64,000 nt of DNA from the NCBI GenBank assembly GCA_024742285.1, contig JANSYR010000019.1:1-64000 (forward strand). The letters run 5' to 3'. Shown here piece after piece: positions 1-7,729 of the stretch. This DNA is from a bacterium. Lineage in GTDB: Bacteria; Myxococcota_A; UBA9160; UBA4427. Numbering within the stretch: the first letter of the stretch is position 1; the number at the start of each line of letters is the position of its first letter. The notes under the pieces were generated by a model, which saw only the letters and a list, made by a program, of their open reading frames with translations, was not told the DNA's origin and did not search any database. The translations under genes were made by a program, and so were the position numbers.

Positions 1-402
1 GCGCGTCTGCGTTCCGCCACCGCAGGCCGCGGAGCAGGATCCGTAGTCGCCGGTCACCCAGTCGTAGCTGCACGCTTGCGTGTTGCACGACTGCGTATCT
101 ACCGGTCGCGATCCCGGATCGCAGAACGCATCGGCGACGACGTTGCCGAATCCGTCGTCACATACGACGGAACGCGTCTGCGTTCCGCCACCGCAGGCCG
201 CGGAGCAGGTTCCATAGACGCCGGTCACCCAGTCGTAGCTGCACGCTTGCGTGTTGCACGACTGCGTATCTACCGGTCGCGATCCCGGATCGCAGAACGA
301 ATCGGCCACGACGTCGTCGTTCGCGTCGAGGCACTCGACGGTTCGGGTCTGGTTTCCTCCACCGCAGGCGACGGAGCACTCGCCGAACAGGCCCGTGGAC
401 CA
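1..402 (-). repeat. 171-bp tandem repeat encoding TSP1 modules
   Basis: Three in-frame units lie at 232-402, 61-231 and 1-60 (cut by the window edge). Each full unit is exactly 171 bp (57 codons). Units 2 and 3 are almost identical at DNA level, and the distal third of unit 1 (232-297) matches unit 2 (61-126) base for base. Silent positions are kept too, which suggests recent duplication or gene conversion rather than protein-level selection alone. Confidence 0.9.
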
Positions 403-486
403 GGTGAAGCTGGCTTGTGCCCGCGCCTCCGTGTGGGTCGCGAGCAGCGCGAGGAGCGTCAGGAAGAGGATCGACAGACTGCGCAT
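1..486 (-). CDS. Secreted thrombospondin type-1 repeat protein (3' end outside window)
   Basis: The frame is open from an ATG at 486 down to base 1, giving the first 162 residues. Residues 1-25 form a signal peptide (MRSLSILFLTLLALLATHTE, then cleavage near ARAQA). After it come two complete and one partial TSP1-like repeats of 57 residues. Each has a W near its start, a CSxxCGGGxQTR signature, and later Cys at conserved spacing (FCDPGSRPV, CNTQAC). TSP1 repeats are usually disulfide-bonded extracellular adhesion modules, so a surface or secreted role is inferred. A GGAAAG ribosome-binding site lies upstream of the ATG. The rest of the protein is beyond the window edge, so its total length and any anchor are unknown. 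Confidence 0.85.
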   Translation of the reverse strand, partial: MRSLSILFLTLLALLATHTEARAQASFTWSTGLFGECSVACGGGNQTRTVECLDANDDVVADSFCDPGSRPVDTQSCNTQACSYDWVTGVYGTCSAACGGGTQTRSVVCDDGFGNVVADAFCDPGSRPVDTQSCNTQACSYDWVTGDYGSCSAACGGGTQTR

Positions 487-936
487 CGGTGTGTTCTTTC
501 CGGCAGCGGTGTTCGGTCGGAGGGTACTGCTCTCGAGTCTGCCCTTCGGCCTCCCGGCGCTCAGGCTGAAAGTGATCGGGCCTCGAACCGGATGGTGACT
601 TCGACACGCGGACTCGTCACCGCTCGAACTGCGGTCCCTCTCGCCGCGCCAGGGTCTCCCCCGTAGGAACAGGCACGAGCCGAGCCCGGCGCCACCGCCG
701 GGATCGGACACCGCGAGGCGCAGGAACGCGCCGCCATTTCCGGAACGCGCTGAGGGGCCCCGACAGCCTCCCGCATGGCGGGGCCGAGGCAGCGAGCAGC
801 TCGGGCGTCACTGCGTCCGGTCACCCGTGACCGATCGGTTCGGCCGGGATACGTGCGACCCGGAGCGACGGACCGAAGAGACTCGTGTCGTCGCTCGGAC
901 GGAGCCCTGCCGCGAGCGCGAGGTCCGCCGTCACGC
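487..936. other. Intergenic region, no gene seen
   Basis: This 450-bp stretch lies between the start of the thrombospondin-repeat gene and the end of the deacetylase gene, both on the minus strand. I see no ORF with plausible protein character, and no clear promoter, terminator or RNA structure. It must carry the upstream signals for the thrombospondin-repeat gene. Confidence 0.5.
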
Positions 937-2040
937 CTAGCGTGCGCCGAGGTTCGGAATTCGGCGTCCGTGGACCTCGAAGACGGCGTCGACGATCGCC
1001 TTGAGGGGCGTGCCGGCCTCCAGGTTGTTGCGTCCGTCCTCGGTTCCGTAGGAGAGGCGGGCCTCGTCGGCGAGGAGCGACTCGACGACCGCCGTCGCGC
1101 CTTCGCGCACGCCCGAGAGCGCATACCCCCCTTCGAGGACGTGCACGATCCGCCCTTCGCAGAGCGTGTCTGCGAGCGAGCGGAGGATGCGCGAAAGGGC
1201 GCGGTAGCCCTCGAAGCTCAACTCCATCGAGGCGAGCGGATCGTCGGCGTGGGCGTCGAAACCGCACGACACGAGGATCAGGTCCGGCGCGAAGCCCATC
1301 GCCGCGGGCACGATCAGGCGCTCGACGACGCCGACGTATTCGGCGTCGCCGCACCCGGGTGGCATCGGCACGTTCAGCGTCGTCCCGAGTCCGCGCCCTT
1401 CGCCTTCTTCGCCGAAGTCACCGGTTCCGGGATAGAAGGGGAACTGATGGGTCGACGCGTAGAGCACGTTCGGATCGTCGTCGAAGATGTGTTGCGTCCC
1501 GTTCCCGTGATGGACGTCCCAATCGAAGACGAACACCCGGAGGTCGGGCTCCTCGGCCTGGAGCGCGCGGACCGCGACCGCGACGTTGTTGAAGAGACAG
1601 AACCCCATCGAGCGCGCCGCCTCGGCGTGGTGTCCCGGCGGACGCACGGCGGCGAGACCGCGCGCGGCTTCTCCGCGCAACACGCGTCGAGCCAGGTCGA
1701 TCGTGCCCCCCGCGGCGAGGAGGGCGACATCGAAGCTCGAAGGCGTGTGGTACGTGTCGGCGTCGATGCGTCCGGGCGGGAGCTCGCGGGTCGTCGCGAG
1801 GGCCTCGAGCATGCGGGTCTCGTGCGCTCGCGCGATCTCTTCGACGTCGGCCGCGCGCGGCGCGACGATCTGCACGCGATCGCGGAAGGGGGCGAGGGCT
1901 TCGCCGAGCGCGACGAGCCGCTCGGGGCGTTCGGGGTGTCCGTCCGGGCCCCGATGGCTCTGGTAGCGGGCGTCCTCGACGACCTCGACGGGCGCGGTCG
2001 GTTCGGCGTCGGTCGGACGATCCGGGGAGGCATCGGGCAT
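937..2040 (-). CDS. Histone deacetylase family zinc hydrolase
   Basis: The 367-residue protein has the full arginase/deacetylase fold signature. It carries HPERPERL near residue 35, PPGHHAE with the charge-relay His pair at 137-138, DWDVHHGNGT at 173-182 supplying zinc ligands D175 and H177, and GFDAHADDP giving the third ligand D262. A LEGGYAL segment near the C-terminus holds the catalytic Tyr. Bacterial members include acetoin-utilization (AcuC-like), acetylpolyamine and protein deacetylases; the substrate here cannot be told from sequence. The ATG at 2040 is preferred because the sequence upstream in this frame has no protein character. It follows phaR by 88 bp on the same strand, so co-transcription is possible but not shown. 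Confidence 0.9.
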   Translation of the reverse strand: MPDASPDRPTDAEPTAPVEVVEDARYQSHRGPDGHPERPERLVALGEALAPFRDRVQIVAPRAADVEEIARAHETRMLEALATTRELPPGRIDADTYHTPSSFDVALLAAGGTIDLARRVLRGEAARGLAAVRPPGHHAEAARSMGFCLFNNVAVAVRALQAEEPDLRVFVFDWDVHHGNGTQHIFDDDPNVLYASTHQFPFYPGTGDFGEEGEGRGLGTTLNVPMPPGCGDAEYVGVVERLIVPAAMGFAPDLILVSCGFDAHADDPLASMELSFEGYRALSRILRSLADTLCEGRIVHVLEGGYALSGVREGATAVVESLLADEARLSYGTEDGRNNLEAGTPLKAIVDAVFEVHGRRIPNLGAR

Positions 2041-2128
2041 GGGGACCTCGGCGGGCGCACGGGCTCCTGGATTCCGAACGGCCCGGTCGTCGTGTGTGGG
2101 GAAGCGCGTCGCGCGGGGCGGCGCGCGT

Positions 2129-2800
2129 TCAGTCGCGTTCGCGGAGCGACTTCTCGAGGCGTTCGATCGCGTCCGCGACTCGCGTGAGATTCTCGTTGAG
2201 CGCGTCGAGATCGCTCTTGCGCGGAATGTCCGCGAGGTTGCGGAGATCGCTGCGTTCGATCGCGCCCGCGATCGCCGACTGGATCGACTCGCGGAGGTCG
2301 GGGAGTCCGCCCACCCGGGGCCAACGTCCGGCGTCGCGGGCTTCGTCTTCCGATTGCGCGGCGCCTTCCTCGCGAGCGGGCTCGCGGGAGGTGAAGGGCG
2401 AGCGTCGTTCGTGCCCCTCGCGCGCCTCCCATCCGAAGCCTCGACCGCTCTTGCCGATCCCGGGCGATGCGTCGACGAACTCCTTGAAGCGATCCTGGAA
2501 CTCGCCGAGCCCGTCGGTCGCGTCGTCGACGCTCTTCTTGATCGCGCCGTAGAGAGCATCCCCGCCCCGGGAGAGGATCTGCGTCAGCAGCGTGTCCGAC
2601 GGATCCTCCTTCGCGCGCTGGTTGTCGACCAGGATCTGCGAGAGGGCGACCTGCGTGATGTCCTCACCGGTCTCCTTGTCGACGACGCGGACTTCCTCGC
2701 CTTCGTCGAGGAGCTTCGCGATCCCCTTCAGCGTGATGTAGCGGCTGGTCTCGGTGTTGTAGAGCTTGCGGTTGGCATACCGCTTGATCAGGATCGCCAT
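2129..2800 (-). CDS. phaR: Polyhydroxyalkanoate synthesis regulator, PhaR type
   Basis: The N-terminal 60 residues match the PHB/PHA accumulation regulator DNA-binding domain: MAILIKRYANRKLYNTETSR followed by a helix and RVVDKETGEDITQVALSQIL. In known systems PhaR represses phasin and PHA genes and senses PHA granules. Residues 60-110 are the expected helical continuation. The C-terminal half is charged and low-complexity, ending in a coiled-coil-like segment (LNENLTRVADAIERLEKSLR). At 223 residues it is a little longer than many PhaR proteins. No PHA synthase or phasin gene is in the window. It lies 67 bp downstream of the small protein that follows the ArsA-like pair. Confidence 0.85.
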   Translation of the reverse strand: MAILIKRYANRKLYNTETSRYITLKGIAKLLDEGEEVRVVDKETGEDITQVALSQILVDNQRAKEDPSDTLLTQILSRGGDALYGAIKKSVDDATDGLGEFQDRFKEFVDASPGIGKSGRGFGWEAREGHERRSPFTSREPAREEGAAQSEDEARDAGRWPRVGGLPDLRESIQSAIAGAIERSDLRNLADIPRKSDLDALNENLTRVADAIERLEKSLRERD

Positions 2801-2867
2801 GTCGTCAGTCTAGCGCGCGATCGCTCTTCTCCGGCGGCCGGGCCTCCCGTTCGCGGGGGACGCGGGC

Positions 2868-3317
2868 TCATTCCTCGACGTCGAAGCGCTGCACGCGACG
2901 GCCCCGCTGCGCCGGTTTCGGCCGCTGCGCCGCGGGCTCCTCCGGCGCGCCGGGTGAGTCGGCCCGGAGGCCCAGCTCCCAGAGCAGCTCCCGGAGACCG
3001 AGGAACGCGCGGAGGACCGCTCGGGCGTCGGGGTCGCGCTCGGATCGCTGCTCCCAGCGCTCGATCTCCCGGGCCAGGGCCTCTTCGAGGGGCTTGGCGA
3101 GGCCCGACGGGAAGATCGCCCCCTCCCGGAGGCGGCCGACCTGGGCCTCGAAGCGCCGCGCGACCTCGGCGGCGAGTCGCTCGGTCTGCTCGGGGTCGAG
3201 GCCGCTCGCTCGCCCGCCCGCCTCGAGGATCGCGGCGATCGCGGCGACCGATTCCCGGGCCGCATTGCCGACGTGGACCCGGGCGCGCGCGATCGCCTGG
3301 TCGAACTCGTCGCTCAA
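2868..3317 (-). CDS. Hypothetical alpha-helical protein following ArsA-like pair
   Basis: This 149-residue protein has no family I recognise. It is predicted to be soluble and mostly helical (alternating A/E/R-rich stretches up to about residue 120) with a disordered Pro/Arg-rich tail. The chosen start is a TTG that overlaps the stop of the upstream ArsA-like gene in a TTGA arrangement, which implies translational coupling. Its position between an ArsA-like pair and phaR suggests a role tied to membrane or granule protein handling, but that is only context. Confidence 0.65.
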   Translation of the reverse strand: MSDEFDQAIARARVHVGNAARESVAAIAAILEAGGRASGLDPEQTERLAAEVARRFEAQVGRLREGAIFPSGLAKPLEEALAREIERWEQRSERDPDARAVLRAFLGLRELLWELGLRADSPGAPEEPAAQRPKPAQRGRRVQRFDVEE

Positions 3318-4492
3318 GTCGCGTCCCCGACCAGCTCGTCACCGATCCGGAGGAGCGCTTCGAGGCCTTCGATCTCCGTGGCGCGCTCGGCGATCTCGTG
3401 GAAATCGACCGCTCGACCCTGCACGCGTCGTCCCAGCGCTCGACGGGTCTCGAGCAGGTCCTTTCGGGTGTGCGAGGCTTCCTCGAGGATGGCTTCGAGG
3501 ACGGCGACCTCGGCTTCGGGGGCTTCCACGCCGTGTCGGGCGAGGTCCTCGGTCAGGCGTTTGCGGTCGGCGTGGACGTCGGCGCCCTGCGCGAAGTCCG
3601 GGTCCAGGTCCTCGGGCCACGGGGCGATCCGGTTGAGGACGACCGCGGCGAGTCGGGCGCCCTCGGCGTCGAGCGCTTCGAGGAATTCGAGCGTCCCGGG
3701 CTCGGTGCCGGAATGGGCGCCTCCGACGAGCACGAAGCGCGTGTCCTCGCCGACCAGGATCTCTTCGACGCGCGTGGTGCCTGCCTGGAAGCCCTCGGTG
3801 AGGCCGGACACCGCGGAGAGGAACTCGGTCAGATCGTCGAGGAAGCCGACGCCCGCGATCCGCTCGATCAGCCCCATCATGCGCTGGAGGGAGCGGCCGA
3901 AGATCCGGAAGCCGAAACGACTGGCCGACATGGCCGGCCGGATCAGCGTCTGGACGAAGCGCCCTTCGAGGAACTCGCGCAGACGCCGAGGCGCGGAGAG
4001 GAAGTCGAGGGCGTGGCTCGCCGGCGGCGTGTCGACGACGACGAGGTCGTAGCGCCCGGATTCGACGGCCTCGCGCACCTGCTCGAGGGCCGCGTACTCC
4101 GCGCTCCCGGCGAGGGCTTCGGAGAGGTGGCGGTAGATCTTGTTGTCGAGCACCCGGGCGCGGGAGGCCGCGTCCGGGGCGAGCCGCTCGACGAGCCCGT
4201 CGAAGGTGGGCTTCGGATCGAGCATCAGGGCCTCGAGCGGAATGTCCTCAGCGTCGGCGCCGAGCGAGACGGGCGCGGGCTCGGCCCCGAGGACTTCGAT
4301 GCCCAGGGCGTCGGCGAGTCGCCGGGCGGGGTCGATCGTGAGCACGAGCGTCCGTCGGCCGCCCTGCGCAGCGCGCAGGGCGAGGGCGGCGGAGATCGTC
4401 GTCTTGCCGACGCCGCCGGTGCCCGCGCAGACCAACACACGTGCGTGTCGCAGGGCTTCTTCGAGTCCCTGCGTGGACTCCCGCGGCGTCAT
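3314..4492 (-). CDS. ArsA/Get3-like ATPase with variant Walker A (second of pair)
   Basis: The 392-residue protein has an ArsA-type P-loop at residues 24-32 (GTGGVGKTT), DPARRLADAL in the switch region, and VVVDTPPASHALDFL as the Walker B/A-loop segment. The signature lysine of the deviant Walker A (GKGGVGKT) is replaced by Thr (T25). The ATG at 4492 overlaps the stop of the upstream ATPase gene (ATGA). Paired ArsA-like proteins in which one partner lacks the signature lysine are known in Actinobacteria and may form heteromers; the same is inferred here. There is no arsenite-binding Cys cluster and no arsB nearby, so arsenic export is unlikely. A role in chaperoning or targeting is possible. 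Confidence 0.85.
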   Translation of the reverse strand: MTPRESTQGLEEALRHARVLVCAGTGGVGKTTISAALALRAAQGGRRTLVLTIDPARRLADALGIEVLGAEPAPVSLGADAEDIPLEALMLDPKPTFDGLVERLAPDAASRARVLDNKIYRHLSEALAGSAEYAALEQVREAVESGRYDLVVVDTPPASHALDFLSAPRRLREFLEGRFVQTLIRPAMSASRFGFRIFGRSLQRMMGLIERIAGVGFLDDLTEFLSAVSGLTEGFQAGTTRVEEILVGEDTRFVLVGGAHSGTEPGTLEFLEALDAEGARLAAVVLNRIAPWPEDLDPDFAQGADVHADRKRLTEDLARHGVEAPEAEVAVLEAILEEASHTRKDLLETRRALGRRVQGRAVDFHEIAERATEIEGLEALLRIGDELVGDAT

Positions 4493-5472
4493 GCGGCGCT
4501 CTCCCCGGCGTGTTCGGTGGCGGGTCGGACCGGTTGGGCGACGAGCCCGTCGGCGAATTCGCTCCAATCGGTTCCGCCCTCGAGGCCACCGGGCAGGATC
4601 GGCACGTCGACCACCGGCAGGTCGCAGCGGGTCGAGACACTCACGCGTTCGGCCTCCGCGAGGGCCGCCCGCGACGCGGCGTGCTCGACGAGCGGTGTGA
4701 GCGCGGCGGGGGGCGGCCAGGCTTCGAAGGAGAGGTCCGAGGCGGCGAGCACTTCGCGCAGGGCCGGGGACGGCCGCGGCGGGAGGCGGTTCACGATGAC
4801 GCGATCCACGCCGATGTCGATGTCCTCCCGAGCCCGGTTCACGAGCTCGACGGTCTCCCGCACGGGCAGCTCTTCGGGCAACGTCACGGGGAGCAGCAGG
4901 GTACGCTCGCGGTCGTGGACGAGGGCCTCGACCCAGCCCGCATGGCGGGCGAGGGGGCCCGCGCGCACCGCCTGCTGCGCCACGCGAGGGACGTCGAGAA
5001 AGGTGAGCCCATGGCCGGTCGCCGGCGCGTCGACCACGATCAGGTCGTATTCCGGGCGTCCGTCTTCCTGGCTCTGTTCGACGTGCCAGAGCTTCCCGAG
5101 CAGGATGAGCTCACGCCATCCCGGCGCCGCCTCGAGCAGCTGGCGGAAGATCTCGCTGCCGAGGATCCGATCGGTCACGAGCCCGAGGCCGGTCTGGAGA
5201 CGGACGTAGTGGGCGAGGGCCTCGTGGGGGTCGACCCGGATCGCGTGGAGCCCGGGGCGGAGCTCGCGTCCCTCGTAGCCGAGGGGCTCCGGGTCGGACT
5301 CGAACCGGGAAGCGACGGCCTCGATCGGCGCCGTCTCGGCCAGCAGGACCCGCATCCCGGTCCGCCGCGCGGCCTCCGCCAGCAGGCAGGCCACGGTCGT
5401 CTTCCCGACCCCGCCCTTGCCGGTCACGATGATCAGACGGTGATCCAGCAGGCTGCGAATCCTGGAGGTCAT
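4489..5472 (-). CDS. ArsA/Get3-like ATPase with canonical Walker A (first of pair)
   Basis: This 327-residue ATPase has the classical deviant Walker A GKGGVGKTT at residues 18-26, with signature lysine K19, and LLAETAPIEA and LIVVDAPATGHGLTFLD as switch and Walker B regions. The fold follows the ArsA/GET3 family through to the C-terminus. It is the first gene of a minus-strand run; the next ATPase overlaps it by 4 bp and a small protein and phaR follow. The 198-bp gap upstream is shared with a divergent zinc-finger gene and should hold both promoters, but I could not pick a convincing pair of -35/-10 boxes. Function as an anion pump is not supported by neighbours. Confidence 0.85.
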   Translation of the reverse strand: MTSRIRSLLDHRLIIVTGKGGVGKTTVACLLAEAARRTGMRVLLAETAPIEAVASRFESDPEPLGYEGRELRPGLHAIRVDPHEALAHYVRLQTGLGLVTDRILGSEIFRQLLEAAPGWRELILLGKLWHVEQSQEDGRPEYDLIVVDAPATGHGLTFLDVPRVAQQAVRAGPLARHAGWVEALVHDRERTLLLPVTLPEELPVRETVELVNRAREDIDIGVDRVIVNRLPPRPSPALREVLAASDLSFEAWPPPAALTPLVEHAASRAALAEAERVSVSTRCDLPVVDVPILPGGLEGGTDWSEFADGLVAQPVRPATEHAGESAA

Positions 5473-5670
5473 GCGTTCCTCGACCTACGCGGGTCGGCTC
5501 GGTGGGGAAAACCCTTCGTTCCAATCCACAGTCTAGCTCCCCCGTGGTCGCCGCGTGCTCAAGTGGTGTGCGAAAGAGGCCGAAGAATTCGGTTGTCAAA
5601 GTGTTTTTCGCGTCGCTGTCCGCCGACCGGCTCCGGTCGCGGCCCGACGCTGCCGAGTCGGGGAAACCAC

Positions 5671-7287
5671 GTGATCGTCACCTGCGAAGAATGTACGACC
5701 AGCTTCCAGCTCGACGAAGCGCGCATTCCGCCGGGCGGGGCCCGGGTGCGCTGTTCGCGGTGCAAGCACGCCTTCTTCCTGCCCAGCCCGAACGAGTCGG
5801 CACCGGACCCGGTCCACTCGATCGCGGAAGAGGCGGCCGCCGACGCGGCCGCGGGCACGCCCGAGCCGTCGCAGGATCTGAACGAGGACACCTGGGACGG
5901 GCTCGGCGGCGATCCCGTCGAGACCGGCGACGCGGCGTCGTCCGCGATGACCGATCCGGCCGAGTCGCGTGCTGAGCCTGCGTCCCCGCCCGAGGTGGAC
6001 GAAGAAGAAGATTGGCAGTTCAGCGAAGAGGTCCGCGTCGAAGGCGACGACGACCTCGAAGACGATTTCGGCGAGGACTTCTCCGGAGAGGCGGAGGGGG
6101 AGCTCGATTTCGGCGGGAGCCAGGACTTCTCCGAGGGCTTCGACGAGTCGGCGCTCTCGATGGAGGCCGACGACGCTTCGGTCGCGATGCCGTCCGTCGA
6201 CGAGCCGGACATCGCGTCGGCTGCCCTCGAGGACACCGGTGCGGGTTCGGGACTCGATCTCGATGGCCCCGAGACGCCGCCGCCGGTGGCGACCGCGTCG
6301 GCGGACGCTGCGGCCGCTGGTGTTCGGGACGAGTCGAGCTTCGGCACCGTCGACGATTTCTCCTCGCTCATGGAGGACGACGTGCCGGCGGCGAACGACG
6401 CCGTGGGCGGGCTCGCGAGCGAGATCGCTGCGGAGCTCGACGCCGAGGACGCGAGCGCCGGTCTCTACGCGGGGGGCGGTCAGTCCGATGACCTCGGTGA
6501 CCCCGAGAGCTGGGATCTGGTGGGCAGCGACGACTACGGCGCGCCGCGCGCGCGGGGGGCCTCGCCCGCTTCCGCCGCGATCAGCGCGCCCGTCGACGAA
6601 GACGCGTTCTTCAACGACGACGTCTTCGAGGACACGCCCGAGGAGATCGACCTCTCGGCGATGCCGCTCGCGACCGGAATCGTCGGTAAGGTCGTGCGCG
6701 CGATCGGTTGGGGCGCATCGGCGGCGGCCGTGATGGCCGTCGGTTTCCTCGCGTTCCAGGCCGAATGGGCCCGGGTCACGCCTTCGCTCCAGGCCGTCTC
6801 GGCCGGGCCGATCACCGCGCAGACCCTCGGCTCGGGCTGGGTCGAGACCGCGCGAGCCGGCACGCTCCTTCGCTTCGAAGGCGAGGTGCGCAACACGGCG
6901 GCGACCCCGCTCTTCGCGTCCGACGTGACGATCGCGCTCCTCGATGCGAAAGGGGAGCGCCTGCCCGCAGCGCCGATCCTACGCGCCGGCCTTCCGCTGC
7001 CCGAGACGTCCCTCCGCGAAGCGGCCCCGGACGTGCTCGACGAAAGCGTGGCGGCCGCGTCCACGCGCTTCGCGCGCACGCCGATCGCACCGGGCGGATC
7101 GCTTCGCTTCGAGGCGATCGTGGCCGCGGACGAGCTCCCCGAGCGAGCCGCCCGGGCGTTGCTCGAGGTCGCGGAGCCCCGGCCCGCGCCGGCGCGGCGA
7201 AGCGCGCCGGCGGCACCGGTTCCGACGGCGACCGCGGCATCCGGACCGCCGACGGAGACGGGTCAGGCCGAGCGATCCTCGCCCTGA
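5671..7287 (+). CDS. MJ0042-type zinc finger, DUF3426-like membrane protein
   Basis: The 538-residue protein begins at a GTG (VIVTCEECTTSFQLDEARIP). An MJ0042-type zinc finger is formed by C5, C8, C28 and C31. Residues 40-330 are a very acidic, Ala/Asp/Glu/Ser-rich, probably disordered linker. A single transmembrane helix follows near 345-362 (WGASAAAVMAVGFLAFQAEW), and the region beyond resembles DUF3426 (RFEGEVRNTA, then a beta-rich extracytoplasmic domain with a Pro/Ala tail). Proteins of this layout are common in delta-proteobacteria, with cytoplasmic finger and periplasmic domain, and their role is unknown. The 3' end overlaps convergent tatA by 25 bp. Confidence 0.85.
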   Translation: MIVTCEECTTSFQLDEARIPPGGARVRCSRCKHAFFLPSPNESAPDPVHSIAEEAAADAAAGTPEPSQDLNEDTWDGLGGDPVETGDAASSAMTDPAESRAEPASPPEVDEEEDWQFSEEVRVEGDDDLEDDFGEDFSGEAEGELDFGGSQDFSEGFDESALSMEADDASVAMPSVDEPDIASAALEDTGAGSGLDLDGPETPPPVATASADAAAAGVRDESSFGTVDDFSSLMEDDVPAANDAVGGLASEIAAELDAEDASAGLYAGGGQSDDLGDPESWDLVGSDDYGAPRARGASPASAAISAPVDEDAFFNDDVFEDTPEEIDLSAMPLATGIVGKVVRAIGWGASAAAVMAVGFLAFQAEWARVTPSLQAVSAGPITAQTLGSGWVETARAGTLLRFEGEVRNTAATPLFASDVTIALLDAKGERLPAAPILRAGLPLPETSLREAAPDVLDESVAAASTRFARTPIAPGGSLRFEAIVAADELPERAARALLEVAEPRPAPARRSAPAAPVPTATAASGPPTETGQAERSSP

Positions 7288-7463
7288 TCGACCTTCTCCT
7301 TCTCGGGCGTGACGTCGATCTCGTCGTCTCCGGAGATGCCGGCCTTGAAGTTCTTGATCGCCTTGCCGAAGCCGGAACCGATCTCCGGCAGTCGACGCGC
7401 ACCGAAGAGCACCACGACGATCACCAGGATGATCCCGAGCTCCATCGGACCCATTCCGAACAT
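7263..7463 (-). CDS. tatA: Twin-arginine translocase subunit TatA
   Basis: This 66-residue protein is a typical TatA/TatE. It has a short N-terminus (MFGMGPMEL), one transmembrane helix (residues 8-21), the hinge FGARRLPEIGSGFGKAIKNF starting near residue 21, and a charged cytoplasmic tail. TatA oligomers form the pore through which folded twin-arginine substrates cross the inner membrane. The ATG at 7463 has a GGAAG site upstream. tatB and tatC are not in the window. The Tat-type signal on the DUF3500 protein (25178-26602) is a possible local client. Confidence 0.95.
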   Translation of the reverse strand: MFGMGPMELGIILVIVVVLFGARRLPEIGSGFGKAIKNFKAGISGDDEIDVTPEKEKVDQGEDRSA

Positions 7464-7729
7464 CGTGTCTTCCTCTCTCTCCCCACGGCGCCCCCTCCAT
7501 GATCCTGCTGAGGAAGGACGGGGCGTGTGGAATCCGGCGCGCATTCCGTCGGCAGGACTCCGCCTGCGCGATTCGGGCGGATGGTGCCGCCGGGTCCATC
7601 CCGGGTCAAGCGCCGGGGGTGCCCCGGATTGCGACGATTCGGGCAAGCAACGACCCGTAGTCGCCGCGGCGGCGACCCACTCCGGAACTTCTCCCTAGAA
7701 CTCCTCACACGAAGGCTAGAATCGACTCC

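Noticed and set aside
1-402. Regular repeats suggesting CRISPR
   Set aside because: Units are 171 bp, in frame, contiguous and encode TSP1 modules.
2039-5209. Very long open plus-strand frame (over 1000 codons) opposite phaR and the ArsA-like genes
   Set aside because: Translation is Arg/Gly/Asp-rich with no domain pattern; it is the antisense shadow of well-supported minus-strand genes in GC-rich DNA.
3314-5472. Arsenic resistance operon
   Set aside because: No arsB, arsD, arsR or metal-binding Cys cluster; the ATPases look like Get3-like family members.
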